DNA from: Celeribacter baekdonensis B30
Lineage (GTDB): Bacteria; Pseudomonadota; Alphaproteobacteria; Rhodobacterales; Rhodobacteraceae
Reading direction: 5' to 3'
Assembly: GCF_000299875.1 (NCBI RefSeq)
Contig: NZ_AMRK01000004.1
Span: 248,001-312,000, forward strand
Length of the DNA: 64,000 nucleotides
Position 1 is the stretch's first letter. Each line of letters starts with the position of its first letter. Both the position numbers and the translations under genes were made by a program. Shown one piece after another: positions 42,949-52,004 of the stretch. The notes beneath the pieces were generated by a model. That model saw nothing but the letters and a program-made list of their open reading frames with translations. It had not been told where the DNA came from and ran no database searches.

Positions 42949-43988
42949 GCCGCACATATCTCGATTACAACGCAACGGCACCGCTTGGTGCGGCGGCGCG
43001 AAAGGCGATGATGGCGGCGATGGATGTGGTCGGCAATCCGTCTTCGGTCCATGCCGAGGGCCGTGCGGCCAAAGGCCTGATGGAGCGGGCGCGGGCGCAG
43101 GTGGCCGAGGCTTTCGGGGCCGATGGCGCGGATATTGTGTTCACCTCTGGGGCGACTGAGGCGGCGGCTTTGGCGATGGCCGGACGGGGGTTGCACTGTG
43201 CCGATGTGGAACATGAGGCGGTGTCATCCTGGTCGGGCGGGTCGCTTCCGGTGACCTCAGACGGTGCGGTGAACTGTTTGAATCCAGCGATGTCGGCGCT
43301 GCAACTGGCGAATTCAGAGACCGGAATCGTGCAGGAGCTGCCGGACGGATTGGCACTTTGCGATGCGACTCAGGGGTTTGGCAAACTGCCGGTGGCGTTC
43401 AATTGGATCGGCTGCGATATGGCGCTGATCTCGGGCCATAAGATCGGCGGGCCCAAAGGTGTCGGCGCTTTGGTGCTGCGTCAGGGGTTGGACGTTGTGG
43501 CGGGCATTCGCGGCGGCGGGCAAGAGATGGGACGTCGCTCGGGCACGGAAAACCTGATCGGCATTGCGGGCTTTGGGGCGGCGGCACAAGCGGCGGCCAA
43601 GGCCCTGGCAAACGGGGTTTGGGACGAGGTGGCGCAAAAGCGCGATCTGTTGGAAGATCTGTTGGCACAAGAGATCGACACGCCGATGTTCGTTGGCAAA
43701 CCGCATGCGCGCCTGCCCAATACGATGTGCCTGATCACGCCCGGTTGGAAGGGCGAGACACAGGTGATGCAAATGGATTTGGCGGGGTTTGCGGTGAGTG
43801 CCGGATCGGCCTGTTCGAGCGGCAAGGTCAAAGCCTCAAAGGTGCTGCGCGCCATGGGATATGATGAGACTGAGGCGATGAGCGCGCTGCGCGTGTCCAT
43901 CGGCCCGCAGACGACGACACAAGAGATTGAGCGGTTTGCCACAGCATGGCTTGCCGCCTATGGCCGTTGGAAAAAACGAGCGGCCTAA
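42945..43988 (+). CDS. Cysteine desulfurase, NifS/IscS-like class V aminotransferase
   Basis: The 347-residue PLP enzyme has TYLDYNATAPL, NPSSVHAEGR, TSGATEAAALA, the PLP lysine in ISGHKIGGPKGVGAL, RRSGTENLIG and the catalytic cysteine in SAGSACSSGKVKASKVL. It is the group I (IscS/NifS) type, in contrast to SufS at the end of the operon. It provides persulfide sulfur for cluster assembly. The start overlaps the previous stop. Confidence 0.93.
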   Translation: MSRTYLDYNATAPLGAAARKAMMAAMDVVGNPSSVHAEGRAAKGLMERARAQVAEAFGADGADIVFTSGATEAAALAMAGRGLHCADVEHEAVSSWSGGSLPVTSDGAVNCLNPAMSALQLANSETGIVQELPDGLALCDATQGFGKLPVAFNWIGCDMALISGHKIGGPKGVGALVLRQGLDVVAGIRGGGQEMGRRSGTENLIGIAGFGAAAQAAAKALANGVWDEVAQKRDLLEDLLAQEIDTPMFVGKPHARLPNTMCLITPGWKGETQVMQMDLAGFAVSAGSACSSGKVKASKVLRAMGYDETEAMSALRVSIGPQTTTQEIERFATAWLAAYGRWKKRAA

Positions 43989-44064
43989 CCCGATATTAAG
44001 AGGGGCCGACACGAGAGCCCCATAAGACGCACATGCCATTTGGCACAGACGAAGGAGTGATCCG

Positions 44065-45612
44065 ATGACGGATGACGTTCAGGTTAAAGACGCGGTTCAA
44101 GTCAAGGACGGGGTGGAACAGGACACTGTTGATGCCGTTCAGGCGCTGGCTGGCACCTATAAATACGGCTGGGACACCGATATCGAAATGGACTACGCCC
44201 CCAAAGGTCTGTCCGAGGACATCGTGCGTTTGATTTCGGCCAAAAACGAAGAGCCGGAATGGATGCTGGACTGGCGGCTTGAGGCCTATCGTCGTTGGCT
44301 GACCATGGAAGAGCCGAATTGGGCCATGGTCGAGTATCCTGAAATCGACTTTCAGGATCAGTATTATTACGCCCGCCCGAAAAGCATGGAAGACAAGCCG
44401 AAGTCTTTGGACGACGTCGATCCGAAACTTTTGGCGACCTATGAAAAGCTCGGCATCTCTTTGAAAGAACAGATGATTTTGGCCGGTGTCGAAGGCGCGG
44501 GCGAGGTGCCTGCCGACGGCGCCAATTCCGAGCGCAAAGTGGCGGTGGACGCGGTGTTTGACTCGGTTTCTGTCGGCACGACCTTTAAAAAAGAGCTTGA
44601 AAAAGCCGGGGTGATTTTCTGTTCGATCTCGGAAGCGATCAAGGAACACCCGGAGTTGGTTCAGAAATATCTGGCCTCCGTGGTGCCCGTCTCGGACAAC
44701 TATTACGCCACCTTGAATTCTGCGGTCTTCTCGGACGGGTCCTTTGTCTACATCCCGCCAAACACCCGTTGCCCGATGGAACTCTCGACCTATTTCCGCA
44801 TCAACGCCGAAAACACCGGCCAGTTTGAGCGCACGCTGATCATCGCCGACAAGGGCTCCTACGTGTCCTACCTCGAAGGCTGCACAGCACCACAACGCGA
44901 CGTGGCCCAACTTCACGCCGCCGTGGTCGAGATTGTGATTCTGGACGACGCCGAGGTGAAATATTCCACCGTGCAAAACTGGTTCCCGGGCGATGAGAAC
45001 GGCAAGGGCGGGATTTACAACTTTGTGACCAAACGTGCTGATTGCCGTGGCGATCGGGCGAAAGTGATGTGGACACAGGTCGAAACCGGCTCGGCGGTGA
45101 CGTGGAAATACCCATCTTGCATCCTGCGCGGCGATGACTCTCAAGGCGAATTCTATTCCATCGCCATCACCAACAACATGCAGCAGGCTGATACTGGCAC
45201 GAAAATGATCCACCTTGGCAAAAACACCAAGAGCCGGATCGTGTCGAAAGGCATCTCTGCGGGCAAGGCGCAAAACACCTATCGCGGTCAGGTGACGATG
45301 CACCCAAAAGCGAAAAACTCGCGCAATTACACCCAATGCGACAGTTTGTTGATCGGTTCGAACTGTGGCGCTCATACGGTGCCTTACATCGAGGTCAAAA
45401 ACAACTCGTCGCGGGTCGAACATGAGGCCACCACCTCGAAAGTCGATGACGATCAACTGTTCTACTGCCGTCAACGCGGCATGGACGAAGAGGAGGCCGT
45501 GGCCTTGGTCGTCAACGGGTTCTGCAAAGACGTGTTGCAAGCTCTGCCGATGGAATTCGCCATGGAAGCGCAGCAATTGGTGGCGATTTCGCTTGAGGGG
45601 TCTGTAGGCTGA
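44065..45612 (+). CDS. sufB: Fe-S cluster assembly protein SufB
   Basis: The 515-residue scaffold subunit has the SufB/SufD beta-helix: [101 protein letters not shown], and [29 protein letters not shown] precedes the start at 44065. The N-terminus carries an imperfect repeat [13 protein letters not shown]. Confidence 0.97.
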   Translation: MTDDVQVKDAVQVKDGVEQDTVDAVQALAGTYKYGWDTDIEMDYAPKGLSEDIVRLISAKNEEPEWMLDWRLEAYRRWLTMEEPNWAMVEYPEIDFQDQYYYARPKSMEDKPKSLDDVDPKLLATYEKLGISLKEQMILAGVEGAGEVPADGANSERKVAVDAVFDSVSVGTTFKKELEKAGVIFCSISEAIKEHPELVQKYLASVVPVSDNYYATLNSAVFSDGSFVYIPPNTRCPMELSTYFRINAENTGQFERTLIIADKGSYVSYLEGCTAPQRDVAQLHAAVVEIVILDDAEVKYSTVQNWFPGDENGKGGIYNFVTKRADCRGDRAKVMWTQVETGSAVTWKYPSCILRGDDSQGEFYSIAITNNMQQADTGTKMIHLGKNTKSRIVSKGISAGKAQNTYRGQVTMHPKAKNSRNYTQCDSLLIGSNCGAHTVPYIEVKNNSSRVEHEATTSKVDDDQLFYCRQRGMDEEEAVALVVNGFCKDVLQALPMEFAMEAQQLVAISLEGSVG

Positions 45613-45794
45613 TGTCGACGCGCGGGCTTCTGATTCAAACGCTGATTGCCACGGTCCTGTGGGGCCTTGGCATGGTGTTGGTCTTTGATTGGCCGCGCGC
45701 CGAAATTCTCACGCCGATGGTGTTTTTCGCCGCCGTCTATTGGGGGATTGGGCGGATTATTGGCCTGATCCTTGCGAAACGGTCCCAGAAATGA
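45612..45794 (+). CDS. Small membrane protein in the suf operon, 60 residues
   Basis: Two hydrophobic segments, LLIQTLIATVLWGLGMVLVF and MVFFAAVYWGIGRIIGLIL, are separated by DWPRAE, with a basic tail. The ATG shares a base with the sufB stop (TGATG), which supports real, coupled translation. Function unknown. Confidence 0.75.
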   Translation: MSTRGLLIQTLIATVLWGLGMVLVFDWPRAEILTPMVFFAAVYWGIGRIIGLILAKRSQK

Positions 45795-45845
45795 CGCCGC
45801 GCCTCCCCGCTCACATCCTCCACGTTCTTTCGAATAGGACCTGAT

Positions 45846-46058
45846 ATGCACCTTGAACTCCTTCCTCTCTTTGCCAAGCAAAGCCTCGGCGTGGCCGTCG
45901 GTGTCTTTATCGGGGCGATCATCGGCCTGTCCGTGCGCGCCAAACGTGCGGGCACCAAGGGGCTTTACAAAGACAGCGTCTATGCCACCGCCTTTCTCGC
46001 TTCGATGCTGGCCTTTGCGGCGATGACACTGATCCGTTTGATCACGTTCAAGGGCTGA
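45846..46058 (+). CDS. Small membrane protein in the suf operon, 70 residues
   Basis: The protein has two hydrophobic segments, LGVAVGVFIGAIIGLSV and ATAFLASMLAFAAMTLIRLI, around a basic loop RAKRAGTKGLYKD. It follows the 60-residue membrane protein after 51 bases and precedes the next gene by one base. I do not recognise it. Confidence 0.72.
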   Translation: MHLELLPLFAKQSLGVAVGVFIGAIIGLSVRAKRAGTKGLYKDSVYATAFLASMLAFAAMTLIRLITFKG

Positions 46059-46059
46059 G

Positions 46060-46677
46060 ATGAGCAGCACGCCGACATATGTATTTGACCCAAAAGGGCC
46101 AGAGCTGACCTTTCCTTTGGAGGTCATGAGCTTTGTCTGTGGGCAATATGATCAGGCGGGCGTGATCCTTGAATACGGCTCCGGCGGCTCAACCGCCTAT
46201 GCGGCGGCGCAGCCCGGCAAGGTGATCTATTCGGTCGAGGGATCAAAGGACTGGCACGGTGCGATGCAGGCGCATTTTGCGGCGCACCCGCCCAAGGCCG
46301 AGGTGAATTTGATCTATGCCGACATCGGTCCCACCGGCGATTGGAGCTGGCCGAAAAACAACGCCAAATGGCACCGCTACCCGGATTATTGTTTCGGTGT
46401 GTGGCAGCGCGACGATTTGATTGCGCCGGATTTGGTGCTGATCGACGGACGGTTCCGGGCCGGGTGTTTCTTGGCCACGCTGACGTCGATCCAAAAGCCG
46501 ACCACCGTGCTTTTGGACGATTATGTCGGGCGCGAAGAGAAATACAGTGCCATTTTGGACTTTGCCACGATCACAGCCCTGCATGGCCGGATGGCGCAGT
46601 TTGATCTTGAGCCGATCAACACGCTGCCCGCCGCCCAACTTTATACCCTGCTGAAAACCTTTCAGGTGAAACTGTGA
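46060..46677 (+). CDS. Methyltransferase-fold protein of unknown target
   Basis: The 205-residue protein has an SAM-type glycine motif, VILEYGSGGSTAYAAA near residue 35, then VIYSVEGSKDW, PDLVLIDGRFRAGCFLATL and TVLLDDYVGREEKY. This matches a class I methyltransferase-like fold (EYGSGGST, DGRFRA), though a catalytic motif is not clear. It begins one base after the previous stop, inside the suf operon. Its link to Fe-S assembly is unexplained. Confidence 0.8.
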   Translation: MSSTPTYVFDPKGPELTFPLEVMSFVCGQYDQAGVILEYGSGGSTAYAAAQPGKVIYSVEGSKDWHGAMQAHFAAHPPKAEVNLIYADIGPTGDWSWPKNNAKWHRYPDYCFGVWQRDDLIAPDLVLIDGRFRAGCFLATLTSIQKPTTVLLDDYVGREEKYSAILDFATITALHGRMAQFDLEPINTLPAAQLYTLLKTFQVKL

Positions 46678-46803
46678 TGTATGCGCGTGACCATAGCGAT
46701 GTTTTTCGAAACACAGTGTTTCCGGCTTCGCAGGATATGCCCGAATTTTGCCATTTTAGCGTGGTAAACGGAACGCGTATGGGGCGTATCGAAGGGTTTG
46801 GTT

Positions 46804-47370
46804 ATGACGTATCAGCATCAGGAGTTTCTCAATCGTTTGGGCCGTGTCGCACGCGCGCCGCAAAACGGGGTGAGTATGATCGGGCCAGCGCAATCGCAAA
46901 ATGTTGGCCGCAATCACCGTCTGACGCAGATGCTTCAACGGCACAAAAATCTGGGCGTTCACGGCCGTCCGATGGGCGAGCCACGGCTGATGGCCACGCA
47001 AGTGATCTCCTATGTGATTGCCTTTGGTATGGGCGGGATGGCGGCAGTGATCGCGCGCGCGCTACGCTATCAAATTTCCGGCCAAATCTCTGGCACAGTG
47101 ACCCCCAACGCGGATTTCGATTTGGCGCTCGACGTGATTTTCGCCATCGTGATCGCCTTTGTTTTGCGCGAGGCGGTGTCTTTGTCGGCGGTCAAACGGA
47201 TGGGCGCACAGTGTGCTGGGATTCTTTTGGCGATGGCGACGATGCACAATGTCGTCCATCACATGCCGGACATGTTTGCGCGGCTGTTCTCGACGCAATG
47301 GGTCGAGCATGTGATGCAAACCACCGAACCCGGTACGCTCAATTTCCGTGGACAAAGCTACAAAATCTAG
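46804..47370 (+). CDS. Membrane protein of unknown function in the suf operon, 188 residues
   Basis: A polar N-terminus (TYQHQEFLNRLGRVARAPQNG) is followed by about 50 further polar residues, then hydrophobic segments around MATQVISYVIAFGMGGMAAVIAR and ALDVIFAIVIAFVLREAV, and a C-terminal region with HNVVHHMPD. The first ~25 residues resemble those of the 89-residue protein at 47524-47793. I do not recognise a named family. Confidence 0.72.
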   Translation: MTYQHQEFLNRLGRVARAPQNGVSMIGPAQSQNVGRNHRLTQMLQRHKNLGVHGRPMGEPRLMATQVISYVIAFGMGGMAAVIARALRYQISGQISGTVTPNADFDLALDVIFAIVIAFVLREAVSLSAVKRMGAQCAGILLAMATMHNVVHHMPDMFARLFSTQWVEHVMQTTEPGTLNFRGQSYKI

Positions 47371-47523
47371 TCGGGGAAACCCACTGCGGAGAACCCTGTC
47401 AAGATGACCCTGCGTCCGCCGCAAAAGGCGCAGGATTACCGCAGGAATGCCATGATCTGATCCAATTCCCGAACCAATCTGAGGCTTACAACAAGCAGGC
47501 AGACAAAAAAGGGCAGGGATCAG

Positions 47524-47793
47524 ATGCAGCATGCACAGCACGCGCAATTCGCCTCACGGATCAGTCGGATCGAACGGGGCGGACCGAACACGTTTTCGAC
47601 GGTCTACACCGGTCTCCAAGATGCAGACACGCCCAGGGGCAAGAAAGTGTCCGGAGTCACCCATCTGACGCCGCAACATCCAGATCGTCCCTCGGCGCGC
47701 GTTTTGATGCGCGCGGGCCTCAAATCGGGGCTGATGCAAACCACGGCGCTCGGGCTGTTTTTACTGCTCTACCTGCGCTACGTCGGCCTGTAA
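47524..47793 (+). CDS. Small membrane-anchored protein in the suf operon, 89 residues
   Basis: A basic soluble N-terminus (QHAQFASRISRIERGGPNTFSTVYTGLQD) leads to a single C-terminal membrane segment, LMQTTALGLFLLLYLRYVGL. The N-terminal block aligns with that of the 188-residue protein just upstream (QHxxFxxRxxRxxRxxxN). It lies 140 bases before sufC. Function unknown. Confidence 0.7.
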   Translation: MQHAQHAQFASRISRIERGGPNTFSTVYTGLQDADTPRGKKVSGVTHLTPQHPDRPSARVLMRAGLKSGLMQTTALGLFLLLYLRYVGL

Positions 47794-47933
47794 AAGCCGC
47801 CTCTCAATTCCACCCCAAAGCGTGCTCTTCTGTGATGCGCTCGGGGGCTAAACCACAACAACGCACATATAAAACACTGGCGCCTGCCGCGGTTCTGCCG
47901 CGCGCGGGCCATTCCTCGTGAAAGGACAATAAA

Positions 47934-48695
47934 ATGTTGGAAATCAAAAACCTCCACGTCAAACTTGAAGAAGAAGACAAACAAATTCTCAAAGGCGTCA
48001 ACTTGACGGTCGGCGAGGGCGAGGTCCACGCCATCATGGGCCCGAACGGGTCGGGCAAATCGACCACCTCCTATGTGCTCGCGGGCCGCGATGGCTATGA
48101 GGTTACCGAAGGTGAGGCGCTTTTGAACGGGCAAAACCTGTTGGAGATGGAGCCGGAAGAACGCGCGGCGGCCGGTCTGTTTTTGGCCTTCCAATACCCG
48201 GTCGAAATTCCCGGTGTCGGCAACATGACCTTCCTGCGCACCGCCGTAAACGCCCAACGTAAAGCCCGCGGCGAAGATGAATTGTCCGCCACAGAGTTTC
48301 TCAAAGTCGTACGCGAAAAGGCCAAGTCGTTGAAAATCGACGCCGATATGTTGAAACGTCCGGTCAATGTTGGCTTTTCCGGCGGCGAGAAAAAGCGCAA
48401 CGAAATCCTTCAGATGGCGATGCTTGAGCCAAAACTTTGCATTCTGGACGAAACCGATTCCGGTCTTGATGTGGATGCGATGAAATTGGTCTCCGAGGGC
48501 GTCAACGCGCTGCGCGACGGCAAACGGTCTTTCGTCGTGATCACCCACTATCAACGTCTTTTGGACCACATCAAACCCGATGTCGTTCACATCATGTCCG
48601 CAGGCCGCATCATCAAATCCGGCGGGCCGGAATTGGCGCTTGAGGTCGAACACAATGGCTATGCCGATTTGTTGGCGGAGCAGGAGCAAGCCTGA
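47934..48695 (+). CDS. sufC: Fe-S cluster assembly ATPase SufC
   Basis: The 253-residue ABC-type ATPase has Walker A GPNGSGKST (36-44), the SufC motifs FLAFQYPVEIPGVGNMTFLR and FSGGEKKRNEILQMAMLEPKLCILDETDSGLDVDA with Walker B. It drives the SufBC2D scaffold. sufD starts within its stop (TGATGA). Confidence 0.98.
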   Translation: MLEIKNLHVKLEEEDKQILKGVNLTVGEGEVHAIMGPNGSGKSTTSYVLAGRDGYEVTEGEALLNGQNLLEMEPEERAAAGLFLAFQYPVEIPGVGNMTFLRTAVNAQRKARGEDELSATEFLKVVREKAKSLKIDADMLKRPVNVGFSGGEKKRNEILQMAMLEPKLCILDETDSGLDVDAMKLVSEGVNALRDGKRSFVVITHYQRLLDHIKPDVVHIMSAGRIIKSGGPELALEVEHNGYADLLAEQEQA

Positions 48696-49990
48696 TGACA
48701 CGCGCAGAGATGAAACAACGCAAACTCGACGCCACGTCCGAGCGGGTCCTGGGCATGGTGATGCCGCAGGGCGCGCCTTGGGCCAATGACCTGCGTCAGG
48801 ACGCTTTGAACCGCTTGCTCTCCATGGGCTTGCCGCAGGGCCGCGATGAATATTGGCGCTGGACCAAACCTGACAGTCTGACGGCGGAAACTCCGACCCA
48901 AGCGGCGGTGTTTCACTCCGATGACACACCGATTTTCACTGCGCTGGATCGGCTGAAACTGGTCTTTGTCGATGGGGTGTTTGACGCAGCCGCCTCGGAT
49001 GCGCTTGAAGGCGAGAACCTTGAGGTCATGCGACTGACCGATGCGCTGTCCAGCGACATCCATTGGATCAAAGACGCGTATGGCGCACTTGAAAAGCGTG
49101 CCCAAGATCCGGTCGATCGGCCGTTGGCCACGCTCAACACCGCTTTTGCCACCGACGGTATCGTGATCCGCGCCACGGGGCCGGTGAGCCGCCCGGTGTC
49201 GCTGATTTATCTGCACAAAGATGAGAGCTCGGACGCGATCCTGCACCATGTGATCAAACTCGATGCGGGCGCGGAGCTGACGCTGTTGGAAAACGGTCCG
49301 GCGGCGGCGCGGTTCAACAAGGTGATGGAGATCGAGGTTGCCGATGGCGCGCGCTTCCATCATGTCCGTGCCCAAGGCCGCGACCATGAACGCCGGGCTG
49401 TGACTCATCTCTTTGCCTCCGTCGGCTCGGATGCGGCGTTTAAATCCTTCACCATGACCGCCAACGGCGTCTTGACCCGCAACGAAGTCTTCATCGACAT
49501 CGTGGGCGATGACTCGGTGGCCCATGTCGCGGGGGCTGCGATGGGGGACGGTGATTTCCTGCATGATGACACCGTGTTCATCACCCATGCGGGCCTGCGC
49601 TGTGAATCGCGTCAGGTGTTTAAAAAGGTGCTGCGCAACGGTGCCAAAGGCGTGTTCCAAGGCAAGATTTTGGTCAAACAAGCGGCGCAGAAAACCGATG
49701 GCTATCAAATCTCTCAGGGGCTTTTGCTCGATGACGACAGCCAATTCCTTGCCAAACCCGAGCTTGAGATTTACGCCGATGATGTGGCCTGTTCGCATGG
49801 GTCGACCGTGGGTGCAATCAATGAAGATGCGCTGTTTTACCTGCAATCGCGCGGCGTGCCTCATGCCGAGGCCACCGATCTTTTGACACTGGCGTTTTTG
49901 GCCGAAGCGATTGACGAGATCGAGGACGAAGCGATCAGCGCCGATATTCTCGACCGTCTTGAGGGCTGGCTTGCCCGGCGTCGGGGCTAA
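48695..49990 (+). CDS. sufD: Fe-S cluster assembly protein SufD
   Basis: The 431-residue SufB paralogue has GLPQGRDEYWRWT near the start, then the beta-helix and C-terminal landmarks FQGKILVKQAAQKTDGYQ, DDVACSHGSTVGAINEDALFYLQSRGVP and LLTLAFLAEAID. It forms the SufBC2D complex. It overlaps sufC and is followed by a YIP1 gene after 3 bases. Confidence 0.97.
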   Translation: MTRAEMKQRKLDATSERVLGMVMPQGAPWANDLRQDALNRLLSMGLPQGRDEYWRWTKPDSLTAETPTQAAVFHSDDTPIFTALDRLKLVFVDGVFDAAASDALEGENLEVMRLTDALSSDIHWIKDAYGALEKRAQDPVDRPLATLNTAFATDGIVIRATGPVSRPVSLIYLHKDESSDAILHHVIKLDAGAELTLLENGPAAARFNKVMEIEVADGARFHHVRAQGRDHERRAVTHLFASVGSDAAFKSFTMTANGVLTRNEVFIDIVGDDSVAHVAGAAMGDGDFLHDDTVFITHAGLRCESRQVFKKVLRNGAKGVFQGKILVKQAAQKTDGYQISQGLLLDDDSQFLAKPELEIYADDVACSHGSTVGAINEDALFYLQSRGVPHAEATDLLTLAFLAEAIDEIEDEAISADILDRLEGWLARRRG

Positions 49991-49993
49991 ACC

Positions 49994-50491
49994 ATGGGTG
50001 TCGTCACCGATATGGCCCGTAGCTACCGCGCCCCGCGGGCGGTGCTGCGGCACAGGTTGGGCCAGGGTGAGAATGAGGGCGGGGCTTTGGTCACGCTCAT
50101 GCTCGCCTGTGGCCTGATCTTTGTCGCCCAATGGCCGCGCCTGTCGCGCGTGGCCTTTGAGACCGGGCAAGAGGTGCAAATGTTGATGGGGGCCACGCTG
50201 TTGGGCTGGCTCTTTATCATGCCGCTGGTGTTTTACGTCATCGCCGGTCTTATCCGCTTTGTCCTCTCGCTTTTGGGCGGCACTGCCACGGGCTATGAAA
50301 CCCGTATGGCGGTGTTTTGGGGCCTGCTCTGCGCCGCGCCCTTGTGGCTCCTTTGGGGGCTGACGGCGGGGTTCGTTGGACCAGGGGCGGCGACCAGTTT
50401 GGTCGGTGTGATTGCGTTGGTGGCGTTGATGTATTTCTGGGGCATGGGCCTGTCTGAGGTCGCCTTTTCGAAAGAGACAAAAAATGTATGA
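49994..50491 (+). CDS. YIP1-family membrane protein
   Basis: The 165-residue protein has about four membrane helices (GALVTLMLACGLIFVAQW, GWLFIMPLVFYVIAGLIRFVL, FWGLLCAAPLWLLWGL, GVIALVALMYFWGMGLSEV) with the glycine- and tyrosine-containing pattern of Yip1-domain proteins. It overlaps the sufS start by 8 bases. Similar membrane proteins sit in suf operons of related bacteria, but a role there is not known to me. Confidence 0.82.
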   Translation: MGVVTDMARSYRAPRAVLRHRLGQGENEGGALVTLMLACGLIFVAQWPRLSRVAFETGQEVQMLMGATLLGWLFIMPLVFYVIAGLIRFVLSLLGGTATGYETRMAVFWGLLCAAPLWLLWGLTAGFVGPGAATSLVGVIALVALMYFWGMGLSEVAFSKETKNV

Positions 50492-51701
50492 TGTAGAGGC
50501 GATCCGCCGCGACTTTCCGATCCTGTCCCGAACGGTCAATGGCGCGCCTTTGACCTATCTCGACAATGGCGCTTCGGCGCAGAAACCACAGGTGGTGATC
50601 GACGCAATCACGCGCGCCTACTCAGAGGAATATTCCAACGTTCACAGAGGGTTGCACTTTCTGTCTAACCTGTCGACTGAACGCTATGAGAGCGTGCGCG
50701 GGGTTGTTCAGACCTTTTTGAACGCGGGCTCGGAGGATGAGATTGTCTTTACCTCCGGCACCACCGAGGGGATCAATCTGGTCTCCTATGGCTGGGGCGC
50801 TGAGAGGCTCAAACCCGGCGATGAAATCATCCTATCCGTGCTCGAACATCACGCCAATATCGTGCCCTGGCATTTCCTGCGCGACCGCATGGGCGTAGTG
50901 ATCAAATGGGTCGATTGCGCCATGGACGGCAGCCTTGATCCGCAGGCGGTGATTGACGCCATTGGCCCCAAAACCAAACTCATCGCCATCACCCAAATGT
51001 CCAATGTCACCGGCACCCGTGTCGATGTCAAAACCATCTGTCACGCCGCACGCGCGCGCGGGATCGCCACGCTGGTCGATGGCTCGCAAGGGGCCGTGCA
51101 TGGTCCGGTAGATGTCCAAGACATCGGCTGTGATTTCTATCCGATCACCGGCCATAAACTTTACGGTCCGTCGGGGTCGGGCGCGATCTATATCCGTGCT
51201 GAACGTCAGGCCGAAATGCGCCCCTTCATGGGCGGCGGCGATATGATCGACACGGTGACCAAGGACACGATTACCTACGCCAAACCGCCACTGAAATTCG
51301 AGGCGGGCACCCCCGGCATCGTGCAAACCATCGGCATGGGTGTGGCGTTGGAGTACCTGATGGCCATCGGCATGGACAAGATTGCCGCGCATGAGGCGAA
51401 ACTGGGCGCCTATGCCGCCGAGCGGTTGCAGAATCTCAATTGGCTGACGGTACAGGGCACAGCTCCGGGGAAGGGGGCGATCTTTTCCTTCACCATGGAA
51501 GGGGCGCATGCCCATGATCTGTCCACCGTCTTGGACAAAAAAGGTGTCGCCGTGCGCGCCGGGTCGCATTGCGCCATGCCTTTGATGGAGCACCTTGGCC
51601 AAACCGCCACCTGCCGCGCGTCTTTTGCCATGTACAACAGTTTTGAAGAGGTGGATCGTTTGGTCGAGGCGCTGGAATTGTGCCACGAATTTTTCGCCTG
51701 A
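50484..51701 (+). CDS. sufS: Cysteine desulfurase SufS
   Basis: The 405-residue group II desulfurase has RDFPILSRTVNGAPLTYLDNGASAQKP, NVHRGLHFLS, the PLP lysine in FYPITGHKLYGPSGSGAIY, GGGDMIDTVT and the catalytic cysteine in VRAGSHCAMPLMEHLG near residue 365. It mobilises sulfur for SufBC2D. No sufE, sufA or sufT follows; the operon ends at a strong terminator. Confidence 0.97.
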   Translation: MYDVEAIRRDFPILSRTVNGAPLTYLDNGASAQKPQVVIDAITRAYSEEYSNVHRGLHFLSNLSTERYESVRGVVQTFLNAGSEDEIVFTSGTTEGINLVSYGWGAERLKPGDEIILSVLEHHANIVPWHFLRDRMGVVIKWVDCAMDGSLDPQAVIDAIGPKTKLIAITQMSNVTGTRVDVKTICHAARARGIATLVDGSQGAVHGPVDVQDIGCDFYPITGHKLYGPSGSGAIYIRAERQAEMRPFMGGGDMIDTVTKDTITYAKPPLKFEAGTPGIVQTIGMGVALEYLMAIGMDKIAAHEAKLGAYAAERLQNLNWLTVQGTAPGKGAIFSFTMEGAHAHDLSTVLDKKGVAVRAGSHCAMPLMEHLGQTATCRASFAMYNSFEEVDRLVEALELCHEFFA

Positions 51702-51713
51702 ACTCAATTGCAC

Positions 51714-51748
51714 AAGGCGGCGCGAAAACAGATTGCGCCGCCTTTTTT
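51714..51748 (+). terminator. Terminator of the suf operon
   Basis: AAGGCGGCGC pairs with GCGCCGCCTT around an 11-base loop, followed by TTTTTT. Confidence 0.93.
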
Positions 51749-51767
51749 CATCGCCTATACGGTCCCC

Positions 51768-51849
<82 letters not shown>

Positions 51850-51895
51850 TTTTTATTTAGCCTACCGCTTCGCTACTTGAGGCCAATTTGGTCAA

Positions 51896-51923
51896 ATTCC
51901 TTTTTTTCGAAGAAAAAAGGAAT
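51896..51923. other. Perfect AT-rich inverted repeat downstream of tRNA-Arg
   Basis: ATTCCTTTTTT (51896-51906) and AAAAAAGGAAT (51913-51923) pair perfectly around TCGAAG. It lies between tRNA-Arg and the 3' end of mprF and may end transcription from both sides. Confidence 0.65.
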
Positions 51924-52004
51924 GACGAACTCTCCAAATTCAATAACGGTGCCAAGCGGCAGGGGTTTTTTAAACATCGAGAGCAACTGACCCTTTGCCA
52001 AGTC

